A program made the position numbers and the translations under genes. Shown here piece by piece: positions 12,009 through 24,571 of a stretch of 64,000 nucleotides of DNA (its first letter is position 1; the number at the start of each line of letters is the position of its first letter). Source of the stretch: Haliotis asinina (Eukaryota; Mollusca; Gastropoda; Lepetellida; Haliotidae); NCBI RefSeq assembly GCF_037392515.1, contig NC_090281.1, forward strand, positions 52,120,753 to 52,184,752, given 5' to 3'. Under the pieces are notes generated by a model that had not been told where the DNA came from, did no database searches, and was given only the letters and a program-made list of their open reading frames with translations.

Positions 12009-13755
12009 AATACATAATTTTTAACATAAATTTTACATAATTTGCATCATTGAAAATAGATACCACATGATGTTTAACAGTAATATTAAATGTTTTCCTC
12101 TTCGTGAAAGAAGAACAGTTGATAAATTTTGCTATGGCCAGCAGTGCACTGACAGCGAGCGATTCACCTCTACGCGAGAGGACAGTCTCGATGACTCGCG
12201 TCAAGCAAATCAACTAGAGTTACTTCCCCTGTCCTACACTTGACGTCGAAACACACACAACAGCAGGTTGCGTTCAATCGTGGCACGAATGTTTACGGTG
12301 TGCTGACAACGTGATGTGTATAGTTTCTTCATATTATCAATAACATCCATACAGGCTTTAATTTTACACACTCTAATAACATTAGCGGTAGCCTTCACTA
12401 ATATAACACTATAAACTGTAATCTTTACACCGTATACAAGTGTGATAATTTGTTGTAAAGAAGCATTGACCGATCAAGGAGACACAAATTTGATCCGTCT
12501 GCCTATACTAGAAAGTGACGAGTCAACAATGTCTCAAATATGGTTGCGAAGTTCTCTTCGTAATTGATTCTTTTGTTATGCCCATATAACGCGATTGACA
12601 TTTTCAGTGTCCGTATCCCCCTCAGTTCATTATATCCATTACTTTAAATGATAGGTATCACAAATTAGACGACTCAGTGGCACTGAACACACATCAGTAC
12701 GACATATGTTTTTCCAACCAATTTTATGATTTTGACACGGGTGAGTGAAATCCGTTTTATTGAATAAACAAATATCCGAGATAATCAATTTCCTCGGATC
12801 TGTCCAGCTACGAAGCGTATGTTAATTAGCTCTCATTATTCAGCGCAATTAGCACATAACGTGTTAATGACAGTGAGTTGTGATTCTTCGCCGGCGGTAT
12901 CTTATCACTGTCTTGTAAATAACAAGGGTGTTGATTGCGATTGTCGTGACGAACGAGGTCCACGTGCTGTTTTGAAATCAACTATAGCTGGTCGTCAACA
13001 GATGTAACGCTGATGGCATGAAACAGTGTTAATTACATGGAACAAACCTTTCCCTCAAAATCAGTCAGATAAACAGGTATCAATAGTTTTTAATTGTCAT
13101 AGGAGGGAAGCTCATTGATGACTGTCAGTTTTTAACATCAGGTTATCCTTTGTACCACATCACATCTAACAATACTTTTTAAAATATAATTTGTATATTT
13201 ATTGTAAACATTTAAACGGTTTTGCATGACAGTGTATTGAGCAGAGCAGGACATGGCATCTTGACCAAACCTTCTTTGAAGTAGTCTTTATTACAGGTAA
13301 TGACAGTGGTATACTTTGTTGACTTATAAAATTGAATGAGCTCCTGTTTGAGCTGGAATGTTAGTGGGAGGCAGTTCGTTCTAATGTTGAAAATGATTCG
13401 TTTGGACAGGATAATTCCAAGGTTTATGGTATTGTTATATTTGATAAATAACCAAGAGGAAAGTTTTCTTTGGATAGTGTTACGGACTCCAATAGTCTGT
13501 CGTACAGGCCCTGAAGTATATATATCCAAGAAAGCCCACGCAAGTCTAGAAAATGTGGCAAGTCTAGCTTTCCTTAGCTTCTGAAAATGAAGAAAGTCTC
13601 AGGGCTCCATTTCATTATATTATTTTTTTTCACCATGAACGTTTTTTCAGTAAAATATTTTCATTACAGAGACTAGCTGTTGGTCTAGGACTCCAACGGA
13701 TATCCAACTTTCCAGGTGTCTCCAGATGGTACTCACTTTGTGGCATTCCCAGAAT
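12009..13755. other. No gene recognised
   Basis: AT-rich DNA. The open frame at 12819-13007 (+) ends in a somewhat coding-like stretch (CLVNNKGVDCDCRDERGPRA) but has no clear acceptor and no known family, so I do not call it. Confidence 0.5.
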
Positions 13756-13892
13756 ATATACTGGAACAAAACAAGTTAGGGATATTGGTATTTTTAAAAC
13801 CGATATTTTATCAGTATGTCAATGAATAAATACATTATTATTCATAATTTCACAATTAATAAATATCCCTAACTATTTTTTACCAGTATATG
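13756..13892. mobile_element. MITE-like element, copy 1
   Basis: The element is about 136 bp and its imperfect terminal inverted repeats are about 30 bp. The left end is ATACTGG plus ...GTTAGGGATATT, and the right end is AATATCCCTAAC...CCAGTAT. It is flanked by TA, as expected for a Tc1/mariner-type target site. A diverged relative lies at 39315-39442. It has no coding capacity. Confidence 0.6.
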
Positions 13893-14866
13893 TATGACCT
13901 GAGATGACAAGCAAATGATGCAAGGAACACCTTTCCTTTGGTTGAATTAGTTGAGTCTTCCTAAGACTGTACACTTAGTATCTGATTTATAGCACTGTTA
14001 GAAGTTTTAATGATAGCTTTTGATGCTGTTCAAGACGGGTCGTTTTGCTTGTAATTACCGCCATGGCCCTACATTGCGATAGGTTGCAATTTAAACTTGA
14101 GACCTGATTTGTAACTACTTCACATAATCTTATAAATGGCTTATGAAAGGGTTCTGATTAGACCTTAAGTATTTTTTTCCAATGAAATATACTTCAGCGT
14201 ATTCACCTATACCGACAGATTACTTTCATAACACAGGAACTGTTGCTAACGTGAACATCATATTATACTGATATGGGCTAACAGGTGATAACGACCAGTA
14301 ATCGCACGTAACGGCGTGACGCACGAGCAGATATAACTCAAACGACACAGCTTATTTCCATATATGTATTATCACAACTTATGAAATAATAATAATCAGA
14401 TTCCGGTATTGAGATCTTCAATTTCCAAACAATCCAGATAAACTCCCGAGTTCATAATAGGATCTTCTACTCTGTTTCACTATAAGCCTGAAGCGTCGTT
14501 ACTGTGTGTTGTTATACAGTGTTACAAACAGTTGACCAATCACACTATAGAGGTGACCCGAGGGGGTGGCTTCATCCGGGGGCTAACGTGTCATGTTTTA
14601 GGCAGACATTAACCCTGATTTCAGTACCTTGTATCCATCACCGGTCTTAAGTACAATTTATACTTATTTGTTTCAATTATGTTACTTAATTGAAATTAAA
14701 TTCTACACTTGTGTCGGTGATGGATTACGCTATCAGACTATCCGTGACACAGTTTCCGTGTTAACACAGAGGTATTGAGATGTTTGGAACAGAGACGCCA
14801 ATTGTGCATTGTTATAGTGATTGTTTCATGATTGTCATGCGTACATCTGCAGTACACTTCCCTGAG

Positions 14867-14892
14867 TATGTATGTATGTATGTATGTATGTA

Positions 14893-14939
<47 letters not shown>

Positions 14940-14964
14940 ACGTACGTGTCTGTGTGTGTGTGTG

Positions 14965-15006
<42 letters not shown>

Positions 15007-15008
15007 AA
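14867..15008 (+). repeat. Compound microsatellite (TATG)n-(TG)n-(GA)n-(G)n
   Basis: A run of TATG units passes into about 19 TG dinucleotides, an interrupted TG block, a GA block and then a short G run. The open frames on both strands here (poly-VCVCVC, poly-THTHTH, poly-SLSLSL) are artefacts of the repeat. Confidence 0.97.
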
Positions 15009-16321
15009 GAAAGGGAGAGAGAGACTCACTCGCCCCCAATACAGAAATGCCCTAGTTTTGGGCCCATCATAAATTGTCGGGCAAAAGAATACACTTGAAA
15101 CCCGGATTTGACAACACACACACCCAACACTCACGCGCACGCACATGCAAACCATGATTTTCAACCGGCATTTAAACGTGATAGACGAAAACAATAGGCA
15201 AACACTGCACACTTACTGAAACCCGAGACAGTTTCATACCACGTTGATGATAATTTGGAGTTTTAACACACACTTTCCGAATACGTATTCCACACAGGGA
15301 CCCCGTGGAAATAAATCATCAACGAATAACCTTTTTTTTCATTTCCACCCCCTTCAAACATTGGTGTATACTGTTATCTAGCCATAAATGGCGGAGGATG
15401 ATGAACGAGGATGGTCATAACGCCCCTACAGCGGGTACTGTGTAAATACGCCGGACGGACTGTCCACAACAAACCAGTTAAACAAACCCGATAATTCAAT
15501 CCAAACATTTAGGCTTACATAGAACATATTTATTTTGTATGTAAATCCGTATGCTTGTTATATCTCCGACACGTCTTTGTTTTCACACTGTCAGATTCTC
15601 GGGGCTCAACCCATGTCAGCTCACTGTCTTTATAACACGTATATTGATAGACATGCATAGAAACTTTGACTACATGTTGGTAATTAAAGCGGCTTAACGC
15701 TACCGTGTCCTCCACGTTGATTGAATTAAAGGTCAGATCTGACTGTTATTAAGCGGATTAAGATTGACACGGCGCCTGGGTAAACAAATCCGTCTACATC
15801 CGATGATTGTCGAAGGCAGGTCAGTTTCACCGTTCATTGTCGCCAAATTTTAACAAATTAGTCTATCTAGTCGGAGTTGTGTCGACAGTGAAATCTAATC
15901 ATGTGTTGCAGTGATCTGCAGTCACTCCCTGTCATGCTATGATTGACAGTCTCAACTCGATAACTACATCGATGACTGAGCGTGACACTTGACTTAAAAC
16001 TGAAAATACTTAACGATAAACAGTTGAAACAATATGTGATGTCTTTAATGTATATATTTTAAGGAATGAAAAGTAAGTACCTGGTAAAGAGTTAAGTTAC
16101 AGAAGGAGCGAATATGGTTTTCCATATGTTGTTATTCATTACGTCTTTCTTTATTTTCTTTTACGAAAACTAGGTTACGTCCCTTTGTTATGCAAGGTGA
16201 GTTAACTATAGAGATAGGCACTCATTACAATAAAGCACCTGACTATCCATAGAACTGGGGTTTCCTTAATATATAGATATAATTCTGTTTTTGACATTAC
16301 CGTTGAGTCTACATCTCAGTC
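15009..16321. other. No gene recognised
   Basis: Mostly AT-rich sequence with a short CA-rich patch near 15110-15150. No splice-flanked coding segment or recognisable repeat was found. Confidence 0.5.
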
Positions 16322-16440
16322 CGTAAGTGTGATTTTAGCAATATGCCAGCAAGACCACTGTGGGGGAACCAGAAATGGGCTCCACACATTGCACCCATGT
16401 AGGGAATCGAACCCGGCAGACGAGCGAATGTTTTCAGACT
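16322..16440 (-). mobile_element. tRNA-derived SINE (type A), degenerate
   Basis: This matches the other type-A SINEs here: a module around AGCAATATGCCAGCA, then CCAGAAATGGGCTCCACACA, then the complement of a tRNA B box (GGGAATCGAACCC). The A-box end is decayed. Sense is minus, because the tRNA-like head lies at the right. Confidence 0.65.
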
Positions 16441-16595
16441 TATGCAAATTCGGACGATTTAACCGTATCGTTAGGATTTCAAGTTTACAGTTTATAGGGA
16501 ATATACAACATGTATTTGCAATCGGCAATGTCGCCTTCAACAAGTAAAACGAGCACAATACAGCTGTCTTATCACGCGATTATCATGATTTATTA

Positions 16596-16755
16596 GTCAG
16601 TGAGTTTGCTTTTACTCCGCTTTCAGCAATATTCCAGTAATATCACGGCCAAGAACAACAGAAATGGGTCTCAAACAATGCATCCATGAGGGGGAATCGA
16701 ACCCGGGTCCTCAGCGTGACGAGCGGATGCCTAACCATCAAGCGACCCCCCGCCT
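16596..16755 (-). mobile_element. tRNA-derived SINE (type A), near full length
   Basis: From left to right on the plus strand it has the shared tail module (CAGTGAGTTTGCTTTTACTC, then AGCAATATTCCAG), the body (ACAGAAATGGGTCTCA), the B-box complement (GGGAATCGAACCCGGGTC), GCGTGACGAGCGGATGC, and a decayed A-box complement. Sense is minus. It is intact enough to show the whole family structure. Confidence 0.75.
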
Positions 16756-16799
16756 CGATGATTTAAGACGAAAGACCTTTCCGCCGCATCAGTATCACC

Positions 16800-16888
16800 A
16801 AAAGCCCATTTTTGGTTTCCCCTGCCGTGATATTTCTGGAATAGTGCTAAAAGCATTGTAAAACCATACTGACTCATTCACTCACTCA
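16800..16888 (+). mobile_element. 3' half of a type-A SINE
   Basis: AGCCCATTTTTGGTTTCCCC, TGCCGTGATATT, AGTGCTAAAAGCATTGTAAA and the CTCATTCACTCACTC tail match the 3' half of the type-A SINE at 21014-21166. It is truncated at its 5' end. It ends about 55 bp before the acceptor of the exon candidate at 16945. Confidence 0.7.
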
Positions 16889-16944
16889 ATATCACCAACA
16901 ATATTGAAACCGTCAGAACACAACGGTTGTTTTCTTATACGCAG

Positions 16945-17098
16945 GTGCTCACTGCACGCAGACGATTATGTTCCAGTTCGGGTTGTGGGTCAGTTGGTCA
17001 CTGCCCTTCACGCCGATAGTGACACCGACGCCACCAACACCATTGTTGCCGATGACGACATCCTCGTTAGTCTACTGTTAGAAGAGCCATCCCTATGA
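16945..17098 (+). CDS. Candidate terminal exon, unknown gene
   Basis: A good acceptor (TTTTCTTATACGCAG) precedes a frame of about 50 codons ending in TGA. It encodes CSLHADDYVPVRVVG, QLVTALHADSDTDATN and TIVADDDILVSLLLEEPSL. Acidic residues are regularly spaced, and the base composition is richer in GC than the flanks. The exon would begin in phase 2, compatible with the donor at 3512 but also with many unseen exons. An internal GTCAGT could act as a donor. No family is recognised. Confidence 0.28.
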
Positions 17099-18124
17099 TT
17101 AGCCGACTTTGAGGTGTTGACCAGCATGTTTGGCGGTATTCTGGGTGATAGCTGTTTTATGATCCACAGTTCCGTCTATTGACAGGTAACAAGGCTTCCC
17201 AGAGGGGGATAGGCTGCATGGGAGATTTGACACCCATTTAAAATGCCCTGGTTTCATTTTCAGAATAACACGAACATTTCTGAGATGACAGAAGGTTTTA
17301 AGAATTTACTCTACCTGAACAGATCATATTTTCGGAAAAGAAAAACCTACTTTTACTCCCAGCTGGAGTCTGGCAAGCACGCGAAAGATGATTCTCTTTC
17401 AAAGGATCAGCGATGTGCGGAGAATGGGAGCGGGGACAATAGGGAGCGTTATTGTGGGGATGAGATGACATATCCTGGCTGGGATGGGAGATGATACGGA
17501 ATAACGATTACAGCTACTGCTGCTGCTGAATGTCATGAGCTGATGCATGACGAAATACAGAATAATGATAACGAGAGCAGGATTGACTTTTAATTGCAGA
17601 GGTTTAGAGCAGTTGAACAATCTGCATTTCCGACCAAGGTTAAGAGGTTATTTTCTCGAGGTTATAATTGAGTAGCAGTTGAAAACTGACTGAATGGCAG
17701 AAGGTTATTGGGTGTACATTCCTGGTCATATGTTCCCTTCAGTGTTGAAAATACGTTTAATGAATGTAACATTAAACAATGAAAGAGAAAACAGGTCATA
17801 TGGCCCATCGAGTTATTGTTAATTCGGCAATAAAGGAGTGAAGGCATGATATGATATTCAAAATATATTATGCCGACGATGATGAAAGTGGGGATTTACG
17901 GTACATTTGCTACCTATATGATCCCCTAGTCGGATTTACAGCTTTTCCTTATTCACTTGCAGTTGTCACAAGTTTTAGTCGCATTTCACAGATAAAACAA
18001 ATGATCTGCGCATAAAATTCAGGTAGATATAAATACGCATTGGAAGTGGTGGTATTACACGCCTAGGGATCAAATGATACTCTATGGTAATGGAGTTGAT
18101 CTGAAAGAGGTGTCATTATACAGA
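17099..18124. other. No gene recognised
   Basis: No supported feature. A short CTG-like tract at about 17510-17528 and an AATAAA at about 17829 are the only landmarks. The latter could be a poly(A) signal if the exon at 16945-17098 is real. Confidence 0.45.
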
Positions 18125-18372
18125 AGTGAGTGAGTTTACTTTTACGCCGCACTCCGCAATATTCCAGGTATATTGAGGCTGTCTGTAAACAATCGAGTCT
18201 GGACCAGACAATCCAATGAGCAACAGCATAAGCATCGATCAACGTAAATGGGAACCGGTGACTAGGTCAACCCAGTCAGCGAGTGTGACACCCCCGATCC
18301 CGCTAGTCGCCTCTAACGACAAGCAAATTTTCACTGAAGATAAATTCTTTCAGGGTTCCTTACGGGTTCATC
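18125..18372 (-). mobile_element. SINE-like repeat (type B), decayed at its 5' end
   Basis: The plus strand reads GTGAGTGAGTTTACTTTTAC, GCCGCACTCCGCAATATTCC, AATCGAGTCTGGACCAGACA, GCATAAGCATCGATCA and CCGATCCCGCTAGTCGCCTC. Remnants of the head follow near 18353-18372. The same element lies reversed at 54853-55245. Sense is probably minus, since the ACTC-type tail is at the left. Confidence 0.75.
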
Positions 18373-19682
18373 ATTTGCAGAAAGTACGAATCATGCCTTG
18401 CACTGTTTTGACCTTCTAGAACAGAAGTTTATTTCTGAACTCGAAACAAAATGAATGGCACATTTCCGTGTGTATCTGAGATGCTGAGAAATGTTGTAGG
18501 CCACAGTTATCACGTGATGATGTATTTGCTCGGAATGTTTCCCCTTTTCATAAAGTTACAAATGTGCTTCGTCAACGGAGTCATTCACCACGGAGGATAC
18601 GCGGGCACACAGAATTAATTACAACCTTTCAACAAAATAAATATGCAATAATGCCTCCCGTAGACCGAACGATGCAGCGACCAAATAATGCATTCAAACG
18701 ACATCCCACGTATCAAACATAGAATCCCATGTTCACATCAACACAGGCCAAGGGGTACTGAGACCGTGTCCACAATCTTGACATCATCGTGGGTCAAATG
18801 ACCTCTTCCACGGAAGCCACATGTGAAATGAACTTCAATACTAGCCAACATAGATTCGGCGATTTAATGACAAGATCGAGCAATGTGAAGTTTAGTGCAG
18901 TGTGCACGAAGTGTCAATCATACCGTTGACTTTGGAGGGGTTTGCTAGGGAGTGGGGTGAGGACATGAGGAGGCCTGCGTTCTTTGGAGAAGTTGTTAAC
19001 TCAGCGGCACGCGTGGTCCACCACAACGTTGACTGACGTCCCAGCGCACATTGAGTGCATTGCAGAGACCATACGTCGCGGATATGAACATTAGCATGTG
19101 TACACAATCTTTATTAAATATTGTTGTCACTGAAAAAGGAAATCTGCTTGCATTTTTTGTGTTTGTTCTCAAATATTCTTCATTGGCACATTTTATAAGA
19201 ACACGTGCACCGGTGTTTTTTGGTAGGGATGCATTCATAAAACGTTATTTAAGAAATACTTTTAATTCTTTTTATTGAGGTTGAAAAAAAAGAAATTACA
19301 TTCAAACCTTATATTTTCCCTTGGGGCTCATTTCGCAATTTCTTTATAATTTTCTTGCGCATGTAATGAACTGCAATTAGCTAAACTTGGTCGCCACAAG
19401 ATGCCCTCTTGTGCGTGGAGTCATTTGTTCTATTCAATACTCACACCCGTCATAGACAGATGTTTTAGCCATTTTTTCAACACATTGTAATCTCTTGTTG
19501 GCGTTACGTCTCCTATAAATCATCGTTAATCCATCCTTAGAGTGGGCAACGCAGCCGGGATCTTCCAACGCCAGGTTTTCACATTAATTTTTCACACCGG
19601 GCATTCTCTTCAAGGGTAATTCTTTATGTATCTAGTATATGCAACACCTGCTAATCCAATGAGTTGCTGTTTTACCCCCCAG
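18373..19682. other. No gene recognised
   Basis: AT-rich DNA with several small overlapping open frames around 18890-19280 on both strands. None has recognisable domain content or paired splice signals. Confidence 0.5.
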
Positions 19683-19858
19683 GCACTCAGCTTGAGGGTA
19701 GCGCAACCCCTCTCATGCCTTCCACGCTTTATTTTCGTAATTGCAATTTTAACGCAGCGGTCAGCATCAATTACCACTTGTCGTTATCGCCCTTGGAGTC
19801 ACATGGCGTTAGAATCGTTGACGACTCTCGAGGGAAGTCATCGTTACGTGATCACTGA
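19683..19858 (+). CDS. Candidate terminal exon, unknown gene
   Basis: A strong pyrimidine tract and acceptor (TTGCTGTTTTACCCCCCAG) leads into an open frame of 58 codons ending TGA. It includes TQLEGSATPLMPSTLYFRN, CNFNAAVSINYHLSLSPLES and HGVRIVDDSRGKSS. The exon begins with two bases of a split codon. A weak donor (GTGATC) shortly before the stop would splice in phase to 20144. No family is recognised. Confidence 0.27.
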
Positions 19859-20143
19859 GCACTGATTTCAATCTTGATTCATTTTGTGAACTTCATTTTC
19901 CTCTGTGTTCCAGTATAGGGTTCCTGTTACGTAACGCCACGATCGGGAGTCGACGTTACAGATTCTACTTACGTCCGCACAACACGCCATCTTAAGATAA
20001 ATAATATTGAATTACTTCTGATTTCCCGATCAGATGTAAAGTACTAGTATCAGAACTTACATGGATGTAACAAAGGTTCATGGACGTGCGTTATATCATG
20101 CTCGTGTGTCAGGGAGTCATTGTGTAACATTTACTATCTTTTA

Positions 20144-20317
20144 GGCGAGGAGATGGCAGGTGGTTATACGGATGACCGGACACGTGATGACCATGATGGG
20201 TGGTTAGAAGATGATTGCTTTATCGGAACCTGCCACCTTGTTGTTGAAACCAGTGACTTCTTACGTCGTGTTTACAGAGACACACACTTACCTAACATCC
20301 TTCGTAGATCTCCGTAA
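20144..20317 (+). CDS. Candidate terminal exon, unknown gene
   Basis: The acceptor ACTATCTTTTAG precedes 57 codons ending TAA. They encode EEMAGGYTDDRTRDDHDGW, LEDDCFIGTCHLVVETSD and FLRRVYRDTHLPNILRRSP. The acidic and charged composition and G+C level look coding. Like the candidate at 19683, it starts with two bases of a split codon, so both could belong to one plus-strand gene. I recognise no domain. Confidence 0.27.
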   Translation, partial: GEEMAGGYTDDRTRDDHDGWLEDDCFIGTCHLVVETSDFLRRVYRDTHLPNILRRSP

Positions 20318-20605
20318 CATGCCCCTATCGCTGCATGTCCATTACTTGTCCCGAATGATGGAGGCATTGAATAGAAGTCGATGATTGTTGGCAAAAGTAA
20401 ATGTTGTGTTTTATTTAAGTGGTTATTTTGTCATCTAATTTGCTGTTAGGTTTGGAATCTTTACGAGAGTAAATTACACAAATAGTTCATGGACAATTTA
20501 TGCACTTCTACATTTTGACACTTGGTTTGAAGTGCAAACTTTGTTAGCGCTGACTGTTACAAAGTAAATATAATCTTTTAAATGCATTTAGAAGTGGACT
20601 GCTTC

Positions 20606-20775
20606 AGAAAAGACAGATTTGTTGACGTCAACATCTTTACTGTGAATAACACGTTTCGGAGTGTCTGCTTGTTCCTTCATCAGGTGAATGGTAAGGAGTA
20701 GTACTGAAGAAAGACCCGATGCAACGTCGTGTTATTCACAATAAAGAAGTTGACATCCATCAATCTTGCTTTTCT
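20606..20775. mobile_element. Small inverted-repeat element (MITE-like)
   Basis: Arms of about 48 bp at 20606-20653 and 20728-20775 are imperfect inverted repeats (GAAAAGACAGAT...GTGAATAACACG against CGTGTTATTCAC...). The centre contains TTTCGGAGTGTCTGCTTGTT and CCTTCATCAGGTGAATG. A similar centre, without clear arms, occurs near 23000-23042 and in its duplicate near 27076-27118. Confidence 0.5.
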
Positions 20776-21013
20776 TAAACCTAAATACATATATTTATCA
20801 AATACGAGATACATTTGTGTGTACCTACTTTGCTTTGTTAGATGGCTTTATAGTGGATAGATTTTACAATTTAAAGGCATCTAAGGGTTTGAGGATCATG
20901 TAAGCATGATACGTTTTATAGATAATATTCTTTTCACGTTGCTCCTTCATCAAGAAAATGATGAAGGTGCCAGACTTAACTCTGAATTAAAGGTAGCCTC
21001 TTCAAATGGAGAC

Positions 21014-21166
21014 TGGGTCGATGGTATAGCCTAGTGCTTAAAGCGTCCGCTCGTCACGTCGAAGACCCGGGATCGATTCCCCACATGGGTACAATGTATG
21101 AAGCCCATTTCTGGCGACACCTCCGTGATATTGCTAAAGGCGGTGTAAAAGCATACTCACTCACTC
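21014..21166 (+). mobile_element. tRNA-derived SINE (type A), full length
   Basis: The sense strand shows a tRNA-like A box (TAGCCTAGTGCTTAAAG) and B box (GGGATCGATTCC), then the body (GAAGCCCATTTCTGGCGACA), GTGATATTGCTAAAGGCGGT and the tail ACTCACTCACTC. The spacing fits a Pol III internal promoter. The 4.08 kb tandem duplication starts inside this element at 21116. Confidence 0.8.
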
Positions 21167-21544
21167 AAATGAAGACTGTACGGTAATCTCGAAAACAGAA
21201 TTATGGATAACAACTTTTTTACCTGGTTTTACAAAAAATAGAATTTGTTATCCATAATGTTTGTTCATATTGTTCAAATTCCACTCAAACAAGTTCATTC
21301 CACTCAAACAAGTTCAAACTTGTCTCGGTGATAGCTGGACGCACTAAGGTTTGCCTCCGTATTCACTGAATCCTTTGTATACTGAAAGGCACATTTGTCT
21401 TGATGTTTGGATGTTCAGACTCACCCTTTTCTCTTTATCGTTACCGTTTGTGCGTTTAAACGTAATGTAAGTTGGCTACATTTTAAGAAACGGACATTTG
21501 ACTTATGTGAAGAAGTGGACAGTAATCCTTAGCACAGCATTTTG

Positions 21545-21725
21545 CTTGTGCTGATCTGCGTACCTGTTCAAACAGGAATCCACAGAACCGCATGTTGCTG
21601 CGCTGATCTGCGTACCTGTGCAAACAGTTGTCCACAGCAACGTGTGTTGCTGTGCTGATCTGCGTACCTGTGCAAATAGTAGTCCACAGCACTGCGTGTT
21701 GCTGTGCTGATCTGCGTACCAAAAC
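21545..21725 (+). repeat. 52-bp tandem repeat, about 3.4 copies
   Basis: CTGATCTGCGTACC recurs at 21551, 21603, 21655 and 21707. Each unit also has a CTGT(G/T)CAAA(C/T)AG...TCCACAG segment. The same array recurs at 25620-25800 in the second copy of the duplication. The 124-codon open frame on the minus strand across it reflects the repeat. Confidence 0.85.
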
Positions 21726-24571
21726 CATGAAGTTGTCTAGGAAGTAGTCACGCACCAAGGTTGTACTGAGTGCTAAGCCCATACATGTATGGTAGGTAAC
21801 TCTATCCTTTAGAGAGGCGAGTCTAGTTAAGCGGACACACGGTCGATGGTAGAACATTTAAACATAATGGAGAAAGTTGGACACGCAATGGGAGAAAGTT
21901 GAACACACGGTCGATGGAACAGCACTGAAACAGAATCTAGTCTGTTATGTGCTTGTTTCTTGTTTGTTTCTTGGGGTTTTTTTTGTTTGTTTGTTTGGGG
22001 TTTTTTTGTTTTTTTATTTGTTTGTTTTCTTTTTGTTTGTTTGTTTTGGGTTTTTGTGGCGGGAGTTTGGGGGGGGGGGGGCGTTTAAAAAAACATCATT
22101 TAAACTGTTGATTATTTCCTTACATACTTGTGCAATTCTATCCCTAAAGCAGCTATTATAATTTTGAACATCTCGGTTAGTTAACTAACGACTTATTTCA
22201 CAAAGCGTTGTATCATTTCTGACGGAAACAGAAGGGTTGTAAATGTTGTTAGTAAATCCTCAGTATTTTGGGAAATTTTACAATATCCATGATAACAACG
22301 TTTTAAAGTGCCAGCCATTGTCGACATTATTGAACTACTGACAGGAGATACAGGTGAACTACAACGCCTAGGGGCAATTGTTTTGTCGATGTAACGTCCG
22401 TGACCATATTTATCGGTACATAGGATTAAATATATATGTTTGATACGATTCCATGACATGCTTGCTTTCAGGAAACATTAGTAATATCAGGCATAAAAAC
22501 ACTGCCTTTAGCAACTCATACTTTCTTAATGAGAACACTTTGGTGAATCATTACTAATGACTCATCGACATAAAATACTTTCGATCAAGTCGAAGCCTTG
22601 TGACAAGCGGCTTATATATAATAAAATGACACCTGGGCTTTGTAGCTAGCGATCATCGCTACGCATACATGTATATTTCAAACAATCCGAAATGTACATG
22701 TGGATATCCATGGAAAATTCTCTGCTTTACATATTTTCTTGCTCTAGTTATGACTTAATAAATCTTTGCAGAAGAATATTTCTATGCTAATGGTTTTGAT
22801 TTAGATTCAGTTCTTCAAAGTAGTCAAACTTCCAGCAACAAAAATAATCAGCTAATTTTGACTCTGTTCATACTACTTTCAAGTAGATTCAAACTATTCT
22901 ACGCTTTCATGCATGTATGAGGTTCGTGAGAGACATGTAGAAGATGGTAGTCAAGTATAAGACAAAATGTTATGTTACAACTTCTTCTTTAATGTATACA
23001 CAACGTCTCTGGGCTAATCCTTGTCCCTTCGTCAGGCGAACGTATGTAATTACCATAAACCTTTTAATGCAATTTTGCTTTTTATGCACTTCGTGCCTTT
23101 GTGGAAATAAATGCTTCTGTACTTCTGTGTGAAATTAATTGATTGTATTGTGTTACGTTTCATGGAGCGGCACTTACATAAGCCACTGGCTTGTGCCAAT
23201 CCATATTCTTGTGTTTATATACTTACCAGCAACAGTAACGCAAGTTTCGAAAAATGAAATCTCATACAGGTAAGCGTTCGCGTCTTCGATTTAAAAACTT
23301 GATAAAAAAAGTTGCGTTTCTTTTGCCGTTCAGATACTGATAGGACAAAAATGCACGAGTTGCTTGACAGGCTTTAATATCAGGTGATTTACGAAGTGCC
23401 AAAGTGAAACCAGTCCACAACCCCAAGGGCAACAAAGTTAATATCTATCAAGTTGACACAAAACAGTCTTATTTTTTATAGTGTTGTAGATATCTATCAA
23501 CCTGACACGAACTATCGTTGCTGTTTGAGAGGCGTCGTGGTATTTATTGCGGTTTAACGGTACGTCGTACTGGCTGATCATGGAGATGTGTCCTGGTGGA
23601 TATTTTTTAAGATGGGTCAGCAAGGTCGATTGATCACTGATGTTACTGTCATGGTTTCTCACGGACACGCACACTAATGACTCACTGACCGTATATTCCT
23701 CTACTACTATAACGAGGGTCATCTGTACTACTAGAGGCGATCTGTCCATTCCTGCATGTCAGGTGTTCATTATATCGACTGACAGCATAAAAAAGATTTT
23801 CTTCTCATTTATCATTTCAAGCTATTTTATATTGGACGCCCATAATCGATTTCTGTCGTTAATGTTACTCTTTGAAGTGGATTATTGTAAGCACTGTAGA
23901 CAGTATGTCCATATTGTTATTTGGAGTCGCAGTGCCTGTTCTAAAGGTTTTCTCCCCGTAGGAGTTTGTTGTGACTAAATGAAAACATTATGATTTTCAG
24001 TAATTGGGGGACTTGTATTGCCATGAAAAATATGATTAATACCAGTCAGTGGTCTAATTTTAACAATACTTCCTAAAGAGTGTAACGTTTTATGTCTTTG
24101 AATAGTATACAGTGTGCAATCAAAAGGGAAATACTTGCGCTGGTGTAGGGGGTATGAGTCTCTTGAGTCGTAGACGGTGCTATACGGTAGTCAGGCTTCT
24201 ATTTTCCTGCGCAAAATGACAACATTAGGCCTGATTGTAATAATTCCCGGTTGTCCGTGTTGGCCGGTTTCATCAAACTGGCAAACGTTTAAGGGCTAAT
24301 CACTTACGGAGATTCTGATTGTGAGTCCAAATCTCAGATCATAATCCATGGTTTATCGACATTGAAGCCGAACTCCTGACAGTGGTAAAGACGTTAGCTC
24401 TCGTTTTAACTTAAGCTTACACAGCATCACATCACTACATCAGCGTTGAAAAAGGCGTCATATCCAAATTAAGACCACTTTACATACATGTGTGACAGCG
24501 GAAACTGTATGTTTGTACGTTACATCACCTATTTTAGCAGTATCGCGTCAGGGAACGCTAGAAACGGCGTC

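Noticed and set aside
14780-15212. Several overlapping open frames with Val-Cys, Thr-His and Ser-Leu runs
   Set aside because: They are pure translations of a compound microsatellite in several frames.
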